Shown: positions 37,036 through 47,521 of the stretch, piece after piece
Layout of the letters: every line of letters begins with the position of its first letter
How positions within the stretch are numbered: the stretch's first letter is position 1
Assembly: GCA_017547165.1 (NCBI GenBank)
Contig: JAFYQK010000012.1
Location: forward strand, 35,494-99,493
Source of the DNA: Bacteroidaceae bacterium
Lineage (GTDB): Bacteria; Bacteroidota; Bacteroidia; Bacteroidales; Bacteroidaceae
Length of the DNA: 64,000 bases
Direction: 5' to 3'
Position numbers and translations under genes: made by a program
The notes under the pieces: model-generated
Database searches by the model: none
Seen by the model: the letters and a program-made list of their open reading frames with translations, nothing else
Told to the model about the DNA's origin: nothing

Positions 37036-38139
37036 TTATAATAGACTCTCAGCAGCAAGGAATATTGCAACCACTAATATTCCCAAAAATATCGCTATGC
37101 CAATGAGACAATAAAGTAAACTTGTCATTAATGCACTGAAAATAGCCTTAAACCAATTGCTTGATTTGTACACCCTACGGTATGCAATAGTAAGGTAAGT
37201 ACAAGAACCAATAAGCATGATGTTGTTAAGTACATTGGCAGAGGGGGCTATAGTTAGATGAAGCAAATAAATGCATATCATCAAGAACTCCAAAAGTGCA
37301 GTATAATGCAAGGCAAAAATAAAGTGATTAAAACGTGGTATACGGCTCCTGCGTCGCACTAAAGCCAAGGACATAGATAGAATAGGTGATGTAAACAATA
37401 CTAGCATAGGGAAATACTGAGTGAACAGGTCCACCATGTTGGTCAAAGTGGAATTAAGGAAGTGCAAATCTTTCTTGCCAGTATCCTTTTTGCTATTAAA
37501 ACAGTAGTAACCGGTATTGTCACACACTAGTATACTATCCTCGATAAGCACATGTGGAATAACAGCAACCCATTTGTCAAGTCCCATATCTCCAATTTGT
37601 CGAACAGAGTCGGGGTTATTCACGAGATTTGGATATTTCTCGGATAGGTAAAATGGGGCAATCAATTTCACTGTATCTCTTGGACTTGCTTCCATTTTCT
37701 CGACATAAGAACTGTCTTTCATCAACATTTCAAACTGATAACCTGAACGTACAGCCTCGCTCGTTGTTACATTGAGCATCGATTCGTTCATTTTTTCATT
37801 GCCTGAAAAGAAGACAAACAGTGATATGAAGACAAACAGAAGGAACATATTCAGCTTCAGCGGATGCTCCTGCGAAACAAACTTGCCAGAAAGATATTCG
37901 TTGGTGAGATGACCAGGTCTGCTAATGAGAGTCCAAATTGTTTTAAAGAATTGGGAATCCCATATAAAAGCATTGTTAAGATATTCCGCAATATAGGCAC
38001 CTATTGTTGGAGTCTTGCTGGTAGCCTCTTGTCCACAGATATGGCAATACATACCTTTAAGCTCTGCCCCGCAATTGAGACAATGCTTATAAGGTATGTT
38101 GCATTGCACATTCTCTGTTTTTGAATTTTCTTTATTCAT
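37036..38139 (-). CDS. DUF3667 family membrane protein with zinc ribbon
   Basis: 367 residues. An N-terminal zinc ribbon at about 19-37 (CLNCGAELKGMYCHICGQEA) is followed by a DUF3667-type region (FIWDSQFFKTIWTLISRPGHLTNEYLSGK, split here at its natural halves) and several hydrophobic segments (MFLLFVFISLFVFFS, FPMLVLFTSPILSMSLALV, and three near the C-terminus). It is an inner-membrane protein of unknown role; the family is common in Bacteroidetes. A large soluble loop (about 110-225) sits between the first and second membrane segments. Confidence 0.82.
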   Translation of the reverse strand: MNKENSKTENVQCNIPYKHCLNCGAELKGMYCHICGQEATSKTPTIGAYIAEYLNNAFIWDSQFFKTIWTLISRPGHLTNEYLSGKFVSQEHPLKLNMFLLFVFISLFVFFSGNEKMNESMLNVTTSEAVRSGYQFEMLMKDSSYVEKMEASPRDTVKLIAPFYLSEKYPNLVNNPDSVRQIGDMGLDKWVAVIPHVLIEDSILVCDNTGYYCFNSKKDTGKKDLHFLNSTLTNMVDLFTQYFPMLVLFTSPILSMSLALVRRRSRIPRFNHFIFALHYTALLEFLMICIYLLHLTIAPSANVLNNIMLIGSCTYLTIAYRRVYKSSNWFKAIFSALMTSLLYCLIGIAIFLGILVVAIFLAAESLL

Positions 38140-38170
38140 GATTAAATTTTTTACCCTTGGTTCGCCACCA

Positions 38171-40165
38171 CTACTCTACGCTGTAGTCTTTTGAGTAGCG
38201 AAGCATCTGCTCGGCATAACCTTCGGTGTAAGATACGGTAACATTGGTAATGTTTCCATCGGCATCCTTAGTGGCAGTATATACGGGATTGATGAAACCC
38301 TTATAAGGAGCAATATCAAGTTTCTCGTAGCGAGTGAGTATTTCCTTGTGGAGATCGTAGTCCAACTTTACGCCATAGGTCTCTACAAGATGACGGGCAC
38401 CCTCGAAATCGCCTGTAGACTTGATACGCTGTATCTCGGTCAGCAATTCGCCAAACAACACACGAAGCATGTTGTAGTCGTTGATGCGAACGTAGGTCTT
38501 GCCATCGCGCTTAACATACTCCATTACGTCGTTGCCGTCGGAAGCGCGACCCTTGCCATTAGCCATAGCCCACTGAGCAATAAGGGCACGGTTACGCATG
38601 TGAGCCTCCTCAATCTGTTCACCAAGTTTGATGCGAACATTCTGTGTCATAAGACCATTTTGCATCTGACTGATATAGCAAGCCTTGTAAGCCTCGGCAT
38701 CGGGAAGCAAACCAAGTTCAATCATCTTTTCGTCGGCAAGATAGTAAAGAGCAAAGAGGTCGGCACGAGTTTCCTCGATGGTGCTGCCGTAAGCCTTGAG
38801 TGCTTCTGAATCGACACCAGGTAACAACTTGCCGCTACCATGACCAAGACACTCGTGAAGGTCGGTATGAAGGTCGTCGGTGAAGCTGCCATACTTACGG
38901 ATAATCTCCGCCTCCTGCTCGCTATATACAAACTCGTCGAGCATACCGCTACCCTTAGAACTTTCGGCATAAGCATGAGTAAGGTTGGCAATGGTTACCG
39001 ACTTGCTACCATGTTCTGCACGAACCCAGTTGCTGTTGGGCAGGTTGATACCGATAGCGGTAGAAGGATACAGGTCGCCACCCAGGATAGCAGCGCGGAT
39101 AACCTTGGCGGAAATGCCCTTAACCTCGTCTTTCTTGAACTCGGGAGCAACGGGTGAGTTTTCTTCAAACCATTTTGCATTGTCGCTGAGTTTCTTTGTA
39201 CGCTTGGTAGCCTCAAGGTCCTTGAAATTAACGATGCTCTCCCAAGAAGCCTTCATGCCCAATGGGTCGCCGTAAGACTCGGTGAAACCATTAACGAAAT
39301 CGACAAGTGGTTTTGTGTTCTCCACCCAAGCAATGGTGTATTTGTCGAAGGTGTGAAGGTCGCCGGTCTCGTAATATTCAACAAGCAGGTCGATAACCTC
39401 CTTTTGTTTCTCATCCTCGGCAAAGGGACGTGCAAGTTTGAGGTTCTCAACAACCTTGCTCAGCGACTTGCCATACTTGCCTGTGGTGGTCCAACGCTCC
39501 TCGTAGATAGTGCCATCCTCGCCTTTTACCAAAGTAGAGTTCATGCCATGCATAACGGGACGTTCCTGGTCGCCTTCGGCCTTAACACGAGCATAGAAAG
39601 CTTCGGCTTCGGCCTGTGTAACACCCTGGTAGTAGTTGCTCGCGCTGGTAAGAACGAGGTCCTCTCCTTCGGCTTGATTGACACGCTTTGGCATAATCTC
39701 GGGGTTGAATATCACCTCGGCAATCTCCTCGCTACAGCCAGTCTGCTCTACAAACCATTCGCGACTGAAAGCGGGAACGAACTTCTCGCTACCATAGTGG
39801 TGGTGTATGCCACAGCTGAACCAGAGACGCTTGAGATACTCCTCGAAGGCCTTGAAGTCGGTACTCTCGCGGTCGCCCTGATACTCAACATATAGTTTCT
39901 CCATTATGCGACGCAATTCAAGATTGTAACGACCATTTTGGTCGAACAATATGTCGCGTCCCCACAATGCTGCTTCCTGAAGGTGGTAGATGAAGGTCTT
40001 CTGCTGGATAGTCAAATCCTCAAAACCCTCTACGTTGTAACGCAACATCTGAATGTCGGCAAAGCGCTCATCGATGTAGTTGAATGTCTCCTCTTTCTTT
40101 GTTTCGGTGCATGCAGCCAAAGCAACAACCGAAGAAAGGAGAATAGATTTAATGACAGTTTTCAT
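38171..40165 (-). CDS. Dipeptidyl-peptidase III (M49) lipoprotein
   Basis: Zinc exopeptidase that removes dipeptides from N-termini of oligopeptides. 664 residues from the ATG at 40165, which yields a lipobox (LAAC, Cys19) preceded by a short hydrophobic signal; an upstream open frame to 40249 lacks one. M49 motifs are HECLGH (437-442) and EETRAD (464-469), giving ligands His437, His442 and Glu465 and catalytic Glu438; the 28-residue spacing fits the bacterial enzyme. Lipidation would place it in the periplasm or on the surface, unlike the cytosolic eukaryotic enzyme. Neighbour of panB on the same strand, separated by a hairpin. Confidence 0.93.
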   Translation of the reverse strand: MKTVIKSILLSSVVALAACTETKKEETFNYIDERFADIQMLRYNVEGFEDLTIQQKTFIYHLQEAALWGRDILFDQNGRYNLELRRIMEKLYVEYQGDRESTDFKAFEEYLKRLWFSCGIHHHYGSEKFVPAFSREWFVEQTGCSEEIAEVIFNPEIMPKRVNQAEGEDLVLTSASNYYQGVTQAEAEAFYARVKAEGDQERPVMHGMNSTLVKGEDGTIYEERWTTTGKYGKSLSKVVENLKLARPFAEDEKQKEVIDLLVEYYETGDLHTFDKYTIAWVENTKPLVDFVNGFTESYGDPLGMKASWESIVNFKDLEATKRTKKLSDNAKWFEENSPVAPEFKKDEVKGISAKVIRAAILGGDLYPSTAIGINLPNSNWVRAEHGSKSVTIANLTHAYAESSKGSGMLDEFVYSEQEAEIIRKYGSFTDDLHTDLHECLGHGSGKLLPGVDSEALKAYGSTIEETRADLFALYYLADEKMIELGLLPDAEAYKACYISQMQNGLMTQNVRIKLGEQIEEAHMRNRALIAQWAMANGKGRASDGNDVMEYVKRDGKTYVRINDYNMLRVLFGELLTEIQRIKSTGDFEGARHLVETYGVKLDYDLHKEILTRYEKLDIAPYKGFINPVYTATKDADGNITNVTVSYTEGYAEQMLRYSKDYSVE

Positions 40166-40221
40166 CTTAATATTGTTTTTTGTTGTTTTAATTGACACGA
40201 AATGGTGTATTCTTGAAATGT

Positions 40222-40259
40222 AAAAGACAACTATCATGTTGTTATACACAATAGTTGTC
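40222..40259 (-). terminator. Terminator after panB
   Basis: GACAACTAT (40226-40234) pairs with ATAGTTGTC (40251-40259). The minus strand continues TTTTACATTTC. Confidence 0.7.
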
Positions 40260-40308
40260 GTATATTTCTATGTATGCTGAAGAGTGTACAAACTGATGTA
40301 GATTTACC

Positions 40309-41127
40309 TTAATATCTCTCGTTCTCGTTGGGGAAGTCCTCGCTCTTGACATCAGTGATGTACTGTCCGATAGCATCTGTCATAATGCTGAAGAGGTCGG
40401 CATATCGGCGAAGGAACTTGGGAGAGAAACCCTTGTTCATACCAAGCATGTCGTGTATCACCAAAACCTGTCCGTCGGCAGGACCTGCGCCAATGCCAAT
40501 AACGGGTATAGTGAGCTCTTGGCACACTCTCTTGCAAAGTTCGGCAGGTATCTTTTCCAATACAATGGCAAAACAACCAGCTTCCTCAAGAGCATGTGCA
40601 TCGCTGAGGAGTTTCTCAGCCTCGGCATCATCCTTGGCGCGAACGGCATAGGTGCCGAACTTGTTAATGCTTTGTGGCATCAGACCAAGATGACCCATTA
40701 CTGGTATGCCAGCATCGAGAATGGTGCGTACGGTATCGATAATCTCTACACCACCTTCAAGCTTGAGGGCATCGGCGTGTGTCTCCTTCATAATGCGGAT
40801 AGCATTGGCAACACCTTCGGTACGACTTACCTGATAAGAACCAAAGGGCATATCACATACTACGAGCGAACGCTTAACACCGCGCACAACACTCTTTGCA
40901 TGGTATATCATCTGGTCGACACTAATGGGGAGTGTTGTTACATTACCGGCCATAACATTTGAAGCACTGTCGCCAACAAGAATGATGTCCATGCCGGCTT
41001 GGTCAACAATCTGAGCCATAGTATAGTCATAGGCGGTGAGCATGGCAATCTTCTTGCCCTGCTGTTTCATCTCAATCAATCTATGGGTGGTTACTTTGCG
41101 GGTATCGTCAACTAAATATCCTGACAT
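40309..41127 (-). CDS. panB: 3-methyl-2-oxobutanoate hydroxymethyltransferase
   Basis: First committed step of pantothenate (coenzyme A) synthesis: adds a hydroxymethyl group from methylene-THF to alpha-ketoisovalerate. The 272-residue protein has the expected length and motifs: [19 protein letters not shown], the metal-binding [36 protein letters not shown] and the late [18 protein letters not shown]. Divergent from the addA-like gene with a 157-nt gap. Confidence 0.96.
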   Translation of the reverse strand: MSGYLVDDTRKVTTHRLIEMKQQGKKIAMLTAYDYTMAQIVDQAGMDIILVGDSASNVMAGNVTTLPISVDQMIYHAKSVVRGVKRSLVVCDMPFGSYQVSRTEGVANAIRIMKETHADALKLEGGVEIIDTVRTILDAGIPVMGHLGLMPQSINKFGTYAVRAKDDAEAEKLLSDAHALEEAGCFAIVLEKIPAELCKRVCQELTIPVIGIGAGPADGQVLVIHDMLGMNKGFSPKFLRRYADLFSIMTDAIGQYITDVKSEDFPNENERY

Positions 41128-41252
41128 ATCTTTTTACTTATATATTAACAAACGTGCACAAAGGTACAACAATTTGACTGATGGCACAATATTAAAAATA
41201 TAAAAAAACATAACGTCTATATCGCTGTGTTAGGAGATGATGTATTTTTTTT

Positions 41253-41260
41253 TAACTTTG
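41253..41260 (+). promoter_or_regulatory. -7 element of the addA-like operon
   Basis: TAACTTTG (TAnnTTTG). Initiation about 7 nt downstream (near 41267) would leave only ~6 nt before the ATG at 41273, but ~18 nt before the ATG at 41285. This supports the second ATG as start. Confidence 0.65.
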
Positions 41261-41284
41261 TAGACTAAAATAATGTATCCTATC

Positions 41285-44200
41285 ATGGAATTTACAGATA
41301 AACAATCGACCCTGAACATTTACAAGGCATCGGCAGGAAGTGGCAAAACATTCACTCTTACTGTTGAATACATCTACCTGATGGTGCACCCCGAGGCTGA
41401 AGAAGAGTATCTGCATACACTTGCCGTTACTTTTACCAACAAAGCGACGGCCGAGATGAAGGACCGCATACTTCAGCACCTATATGGTATTTGGAAGAGC
41501 TTGCCAAGTAGTGAGGATTATGTGCAGAAGATACTTGAAAAGTTCTCAAATCAAGGCATTGCAATGAGTGAAACGCTCTTACGAGAACGTAGCGGCTATG
41601 CCCTAACAATGATACTTCACGACTATAGCCGTTTCAGGGTGGAGACCATCGATAGTTTCTTTCAGAGTGTATTGCGAACATTGGCAAGAGAATTGGGTCA
41701 GAGTTCAAAGTTGCAGGTAGACCTTAACGATGGCGAATTGCTTGAAATTGCCGTAGACCGAATGATTGATTCACTCGACCAGGACAAGGAGCTGCGAAAG
41801 ATAGTGATGCAGTATGTCTCCGACGAGATTGAGGAAAATGCCAAGTGGAACATACAGTCAGCTATCAAGGACTTTGCAAAATGTATATTTAAGGAGGACT
41901 TTATGCAACGTTCGCCTGAAGACAGGCAACGTATCTCCGATACCACCATGGTTCGTAAGTTTCGTGCAGAGATGAAGGAGATAATGGATAAAGCGGAGGG
42001 TGCCATTATGTCGGAAACGGCAAGTTTGCTTGAAAAGGCTCAGGAGGTGTGCAGCGACGAATGGGTTGGCAGCAGAAAATCATTGCTGACCTACCTGAGA
42101 AACATACAGAATGGCACCAATGCCAAAATGGGTCCCAGCGTAGAAAGTTTCATTACCGACAGTACCGCATTGTTGCTCAAGAAGCAAAAAAGTAATGGTG
42201 CTGCTTGTGCCATGATGGAGGACTTACAGACTGATTTCAACAATTTCATTCAAAAAAAGGAGGAACTAACAAGGGCTTATAACACGGCAAAGTTGGCGCG
42301 TGCATATACAAACCAACTGCAATTGCTGTCGAAAATAGACGAAATAGTTAAGGATATTAACGACGAACGCGAGACATTCCCCTTGTCGCAAACCCCTACC
42401 CTGCTCTCAAGACTTATAGATGGTCAGGACAATCCGTTTGTTTTTGAGAAAATAGGTACTGTGCTGAAGAACATCATGATTGATGAGTTTCAGGATACAA
42501 GTCGTCTGCAATGGGATAACTTCCGTGTGCTTCTTTTCGAGAATCAGGCTCTTGGTGGCACAGACCTCATTGTTGGTGACATAAAGCAAAGCATATACCG
42601 TTGGCGTGGTGGCGAATGGAGTTTGCTTGGAAATCTTGCTGATACTATGCAGACGTGGTATCCAAAGACAATGACCTTGGATACCAACTACCGAAGCGAG
42701 TATAACATCATTGACTTCAATAACAAACTATTCCCAGTTGCTGCCAATCTCATCGATAGCATTGCTCCTGGTTCGCGTTTTCTTGTGGGAGGAAAGCATG
42801 GCATTTATGCTGATGTTTACCAAAATACCTCACCAAAGAAGGAGGCCAACAAGCAGGGGTTCTGCAGTGTGACCCTCCGCATGAACGGCACGAAAGATAA
42901 TGGTTTTGATAAGTTAACGCCACAGGAGATGCAGGATGCCATATACGAGGATATGCTCGATAAGATTTGCACTTTGCACAATGCTGGACTGCCACTTGAT
43001 AAAATTGCTATTTTGTTGCGTACAAATAGAAGTGCTACTTCAATATTGAAATACTTCGAGGAGAATGCTCCCAAGGATATACGAATTGCCAGTGACGAGG
43101 CATATCTGCTTGGCAACAGTTCGTTGGTGATGATTATCATCTGTGCAATCCGCACGCTCCTCTACGATTATAAGGATAAACCAGTGGCATATCATCTCTT
43201 CCTGATGCATTATTTGCTAAGAGTAAAGAAGATGGAGCTTACAATGGACAATATCATGCGCATGAATGTTCTTGAGACCATGCCTGAGTTTCTTCACGAG
43301 GAGCGTAGCCGATTGAAACAGATGCCACTTTACGAGCTTGTAGAAGAACTTTACCAACGCCTTGGACTTGAGGTTCTTAACGAACAGGAGGCGTATCACT
43401 ATGCTTTTCTGGATGCCGTGCAACAATATCTGCGAGACAATCCCAACGACCTTAACTCGTTCCTTGAGCAGTGGGATGCAAAATTGTACAAACAGTCAAT
43501 ACCCTCGGGCAAACAGGATGGTATACGCATACTCACCATTCATAAATCAAAGGGATTGGAGTTTCATACGGTGATGATACCTCATTGTGACTGGGAGTTA
43601 GAGTCGGATATGGGTGATACGCTATGGTGTCGTGCAGAGGGTGAGCATGAAGAATTCAACTCATTGGGTTATATGCCTATAAGCAAAACTTCGCGAATGA
43701 AGGAGTCATACTATAAGGATAGATATAACGAGGAACATCTGCAAAGTCGTGTTGACGAACTGAATGCCCTTTATGTGGCACTGACACGTGCATCGTGCAA
43801 CATGTACATCTGGGCTAAGACCAATGGTAAGAGTGTTGCAGAGACACCTTCAGTTGGCAATCTGATGCAACACAGTCTTGGGGTTAAAACTAAGGATTTT
43901 AGCAATGGTGTATGGCATTGGGAGAATGGTGTTGCTATGACTGAGGTTAAGGAAGAGAAGAAGAGTGACAATCGTATGCAACCCGATTTCGAGTCTAAAC
44001 CTACTAAGATGGTGAGCTACAAGGCTCGTCTAAACTTCCGACAGAGTAACGAAGCTAAGGAGGTATTTGCCGGTGGTGATAATTCTCGCGTTCAGGGTAT
44101 ACTATACCATAACGTTATGGCCGAAATACGTGATATAACGCAGGTTGAACTCGTGCTTAATCGCAATCGTATGCAGGGGCGGTTGAACAAGGAGCAGTAT

Positions 44201-44563
44201 GATGAACTCCATGGTTATATGCAAGGTATTAAAACCAACGAACTTATTGCTTCTTGGTTTGCACCGGATAACTATGTGTTCTCGGAGTGTGAGATACTCG
44301 ACCCAAAAAGCAAACGACGTGACAAGCGCAACCAGCGACCCGACCGTATCGTTATGAAGGGTGACACCATTACGGTGATTGACTTTAAGTTTGGTGATGA
44401 ACATTCACCCTACAAGGGGCAGGTGGCCAATTATATGCGGTTGCTCAGAAAGATGTATCCCAATCATAAGGTAGACGGTTATTTGTGGTATCTTAAAAAC
44501 GGTACAACGGAACCTGTAACGAAATTTGGCAAGTCAAACAACAATAGTTCACAAGACCAATAA
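41285..44563 (+). CDS. UvrD/Rep-family helicase-nuclease, AddA-like
   Basis: About 1,092 residues. SF1 helicase with Walker A ASAGSGKT (about 15-22), motif Ia VTFTNKATAEMKDR, Walker B MIDEFQDTSRLQW, GDIKQSIYRWRGG, TNYRS, and the late LTIHKSKGLEF and YVALTRA motifs. A C-terminal RecB-type nuclease follows (RPDRIVMKGDTITVIDFKFG then YKGQVANYM; D, D-x-K and Q-x-x-x-Y). With the next gene it would form an AddAB-like complex that resects double-strand breaks for RecA. An ATG four codons upstream (41273) is possible. The genes are 10 nt apart. Confidence 0.9.
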   Translation: MEFTDKQSTLNIYKASAGSGKTFTLTVEYIYLMVHPEAEEEYLHTLAVTFTNKATAEMKDRILQHLYGIWKSLPSSEDYVQKILEKFSNQGIAMSETLLRERSGYALTMILHDYSRFRVETIDSFFQSVLRTLARELGQSSKLQVDLNDGELLEIAVDRMIDSLDQDKELRKIVMQYVSDEIEENAKWNIQSAIKDFAKCIFKEDFMQRSPEDRQRISDTTMVRKFRAEMKEIMDKAEGAIMSETASLLEKAQEVCSDEWVGSRKSLLTYLRNIQNGTNAKMGPSVESFITDSTALLLKKQKSNGAACAMMEDLQTDFNNFIQKKEELTRAYNTAKLARAYTNQLQLLSKIDEIVKDINDERETFPLSQTPTLLSRLIDGQDNPFVFEKIGTVLKNIMIDEFQDTSRLQWDNFRVLLFENQALGGTDLIVGDIKQSIYRWRGGEWSLLGNLADTMQTWYPKTMTLDTNYRSEYNIIDFNNKLFPVAANLIDSIAPGSRFLVGGKHGIYADVYQNTSPKKEANKQGFCSVTLRMNGTKDNGFDKLTPQEMQDAIYEDMLDKICTLHNAGLPLDKIAILLRTNRSATSILKYFEENAPKDIRIASDEAYLLGNSSLVMIIICAIRTLLYDYKDKPVAYHLFLMHYLLRVKKMELTMDNIMRMNVLETMPEFLHEERSRLKQMPLYELVEELYQRLGLEVLNEQEAYHYAFLDAVQQYLRDNPNDLNSFLEQWDAKLYKQSIPSGKQDGIRILTIHKSKGLEFHTVMIPHCDWELESDMGDTLWCRAEGEHEEFNSLGYMPISKTSRMKESYYKDRYNEEHLQSRVDELNALYVALTRASCNMYIWAKTNGKSVAETPSVGNLMQHSLGVKTKDFSNGVWHWENGVAMTEVKEEKKSDNRMQPDFESKPTKMVSYKARLNFRQSNEAKEVFAGGDNSRVQGILYHNVMAEIRDITQVELVLNRNRMQGRLNKEQYDELHGYMQGIKTNELIASWFAPDNYVFSECEILDPKSKRRDKRNQRPDRIVMKGDTITVIDFKFGDEHSPYKGQVANYMRLLRKMYPNHKVDGYLWYLKNGTTEPVTKFGKSNNNSSQDQ

Positions 44564-44573
44564 CTCTCCCATA

Positions 44574-47411
44574 ATGGAAACTATGTATAAAAACAATATA
44601 GATAACTGGAAGGACAATACATTCCTTTCACATGTTGCACAAGACCTTTTGTTGCGCTTTGGCAACAACCTTATGGGAGTTACATTGGTATTCCCCAACA
44701 AGCGTGCTCGCCTGTTTATGAACGAGGAGTTGCTTTCAAAAACATCCTCTCCTATGTGGGCACCCGAATATGCTACTATAGCAGAACTCTTCGAGGGTAT
44801 CGTGAGCAACAATGTTTGCGAAAGCATACCTGCAGTATGTACTCTGTATCAAATATACAAGCAGTTGATGGGCAGTAATGCCGAATCATTGGACAAGTTT
44901 TGGGGATGGGGAGAGATAATACTCTCGGATTTTGATGATATCGACAAACATCTTGTAGATGCCAATAGTCTGTTCTTAAATGCAAAAGAGCTGGACCAAA
45001 TGGAAAGTCTTGATTTTCTCACCGAAAATCAGTTAAATGCACTTAAACAATTTTTTGGCAGTTTCACTCCAGAGAACAAGACTCGATTGCAAGAGCAGTT
45101 TGCGCGCTTGTGGAGTGTAATGCCAGAACTTTATCAAGGTCTAAAGGATGCAATGCCCGAGGGGGTGCAACCATACCAGGGAGCTCTTGAGAGATTGGCG
45201 GTTGAAAATGCAGATTTGCTTTCCAGACTCAATATGGAGAGAACGTATTGTTTCGTTGGTTTCAATATGTTGAGCGAGACGGAGAAGAAACTGATGTCGT
45301 ATCTGCAAAAGCGTAACAAGGCTCTCTTCTATTGGGATTATGACGACATGTACCTTAAGAACAGAAACTGTGAGGCAGGTGACTTCATCCGTCAGAATCT
45401 CGAACGTTTTCCGAATGCTTTGTCAAAAGGCAATTGCTATGACAACCTTCGTCATAAGACGGAATTCACCTTTGTCTCAACAAGTACCGACAGTATAGCA
45501 ACAAGGTATATTCCAGAGTGGCTCGAAAATCATCTGACTCCAACAGAGAGAGAAACGGCTTTAGTTTTGTGTGATGAAGCACAACTTCAACCAACTCTTC
45601 ATTCTATTCCTGATAATGAGGCGAATGGCAGTCCCAAGGATATTAATATCACTATGGGTTACAGTATAGTGGGTACACCTGTGCATAGTCTCATTCTCGC
45701 TCTCGTAGCACTCCAGACTGAAGGATGGGATGAGAAGAGAAAACGTTTCCGCCTACCCTTCCTAAAGAGCATTAAATTCCATCCATATCATCAGTATATG
45801 GATAGAGATATTTGGGACGTTTACCATAATCCAGTGGATGTGCCTGGACTTATGCTTTATCTCGACAGGGTACTGATGTCGATAACTTCACAAATGAAGG
45901 AGGATGAGGCTTTTGACGATGTTCTTATGGTAGAAAGCATTTATGTGGTGCATCGTACCTTGATGCAATTCCATGATATGGCATCTGATGCTCAGTATCC
46001 GCTTGAGTTGCATCCAACCACACTTCGTCGCTTGTTGAGGAGAGTGTTTTCTTCGTTGAGTATACCGTTTCATGGTGAGCCAGCACAAGGTTTGCAGGTG
46101 ATGGGAGTCTTGGAGACTCGCTGTATTGACTTTCGCAACTTGCTTTTGCTTAACGTTGGTGAGGGCTATCTTCCCAAGAGCGGAGCAGATAATTCTATCA
46201 TTCCTTATACTCTTCGTGTCGGTTTTGGACTTACAACCCCAAGGCATCGTATTGCTGTATTTGCTTATTATTTCTATAGACTTATTCAGCGTGCCGAGCA
46301 TGTTACATTTATTTATAATGAGAATTCATCCGGTAACGTGCGTCACGAGATGAGTCGCTTCTTGCGTCAGTTACAGGCAGAAACAGATATACCAATAAAA
46401 TGTTTTAGACTTGAGGCTGAACAGGATAGTGTTTTTACAATGTTGGACACTATTCCTAAAGATAAAGCCATAATGGACTTGATGCATCAGAAATATAATC
46501 TCAAATGCAATCCGAAGGCACGGGCTTTGAGTCCTTCTGCAATGAATGTATATATGAATTGTCCTATGCAATTCTATATCTCTTCGATATGTGGCATTAG
46601 AGAACAACCCAATCCCGAAGATGGTATTGACCCTCGCCTATTAGGTACCATCGTACATAATGTTGCAGAGATTGTATATAATGATATAATCAGTCATTCG
46701 GGGTCGAAGATGATTACTCGTTCGCTTCTTTCGGAATATACAAAGGATGGAGGCAAACTATTACAACCTCTTATTGACAAGGAATTTGAGAAAGAGGCCG
46801 GCATTACTGAATTCCGTGGTGAAAACATTCTCGTGAGAGGCGTTGTGGAGAGATATCTTTTAAATCTTTTCCGTTGGGATGAGAAACATGCTCCTATCGT
46901 AATGGAGGATATGGAAAGCGATATGTACACAACAATAGAGGTTGAACAGGATGGAGAGAAACTTATAATCAATACCGGTGGTCGTATTGACCGAATGGAT
47001 ATTATAACCGATAAGGATAACAACAAGTGTTTTCGTATTCTCGATTACAAGACTGGTACTCATGAGGATTCTCCCAAATCGTTGAACGACCTTTTCAGAA
47101 GAGATGCGGACCATGCCAGTTATTATTTCCAGACGTTTCTTTATGCTTTGGCAACAATGCGTTCTGGTAGGACAAATCTTCCTATCCGTCCGGTGTTGTT
47201 CTACACAGCAAAGGCTTGTAAGGACGATTACAATCCTTCGCTTTATTTTGGAAACGATGTTATTGCAGATATATCACATTTTGCTAATGACTTTGAAGAA
47301 CAATTGAAATTGCTCATTGCGGAGATATTCGATAAGAACAAACCGTTTGTTAAAACAACAAGAACTTCAACCTGCGATTATTGTGATTTCAAGAAACTTT
47401 GTGGCAGATAG
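44574..47411 (+). CDS. PD-(D/E)XK nuclease family protein, AddB-like
   Basis: About 945 residues from the ATG at 44574; an open frame extends back to 44526, overlapping the helicase gene, but the ATG just after that gene's stop is preferred. The N-terminal part is an inactivated helicase-like scaffold (LVFPNKRARLFMNEELL). The C-terminal nuclease has GRIDRMD and ILDYKTG. Four cysteines matching the AddB iron-sulfur cluster staple are visible: one in CPMQFY and three in CDYCDFKKLC (C-x2-C-x5-C). Partner of the adjacent AddA-like protein in break repair. It lacks a clear Walker A, as expected of non-motor AddB relatives in Bacteroidetes. Confidence 0.88.
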   Translation: METMYKNNIDNWKDNTFLSHVAQDLLLRFGNNLMGVTLVFPNKRARLFMNEELLSKTSSPMWAPEYATIAELFEGIVSNNVCESIPAVCTLYQIYKQLMGSNAESLDKFWGWGEIILSDFDDIDKHLVDANSLFLNAKELDQMESLDFLTENQLNALKQFFGSFTPENKTRLQEQFARLWSVMPELYQGLKDAMPEGVQPYQGALERLAVENADLLSRLNMERTYCFVGFNMLSETEKKLMSYLQKRNKALFYWDYDDMYLKNRNCEAGDFIRQNLERFPNALSKGNCYDNLRHKTEFTFVSTSTDSIATRYIPEWLENHLTPTERETALVLCDEAQLQPTLHSIPDNEANGSPKDINITMGYSIVGTPVHSLILALVALQTEGWDEKRKRFRLPFLKSIKFHPYHQYMDRDIWDVYHNPVDVPGLMLYLDRVLMSITSQMKEDEAFDDVLMVESIYVVHRTLMQFHDMASDAQYPLELHPTTLRRLLRRVFSSLSIPFHGEPAQGLQVMGVLETRCIDFRNLLLLNVGEGYLPKSGADNSIIPYTLRVGFGLTTPRHRIAVFAYYFYRLIQRAEHVTFIYNENSSGNVRHEMSRFLRQLQAETDIPIKCFRLEAEQDSVFTMLDTIPKDKAIMDLMHQKYNLKCNPKARALSPSAMNVYMNCPMQFYISSICGIREQPNPEDGIDPRLLGTIVHNVAEIVYNDIISHSGSKMITRSLLSEYTKDGGKLLQPLIDKEFEKEAGITEFRGENILVRGVVERYLLNLFRWDEKHAPIVMEDMESDMYTTIEVEQDGEKLIINTGGRIDRMDIITDKDNNKCFRILDYKTGTHEDSPKSLNDLFRRDADHASYYFQTFLYALATMRSGRTNLPIRPVLFYTAKACKDDYNPSLYFGNDVIADISHFANDFEEQLKLLIAEIFDKNKPFVKTTRTSTCDYCDFKKLCGR

Positions 47412-47521
47412 AATTGTTATTCTGCATCACAGTAAAATATAAATCATAACATCAGATATTAAATTTGAAATAACATAATTATCAATTTTATACATTAACA
47501 TTAACCTAAACAAAAACTATT

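Noticed and set aside
40166-40249. Longer N-terminus for dipeptidyl peptidase III.
   Set aside because: The extension would bury the lipoprotein signal; the ATG at 40165 gives a proper lipobox.
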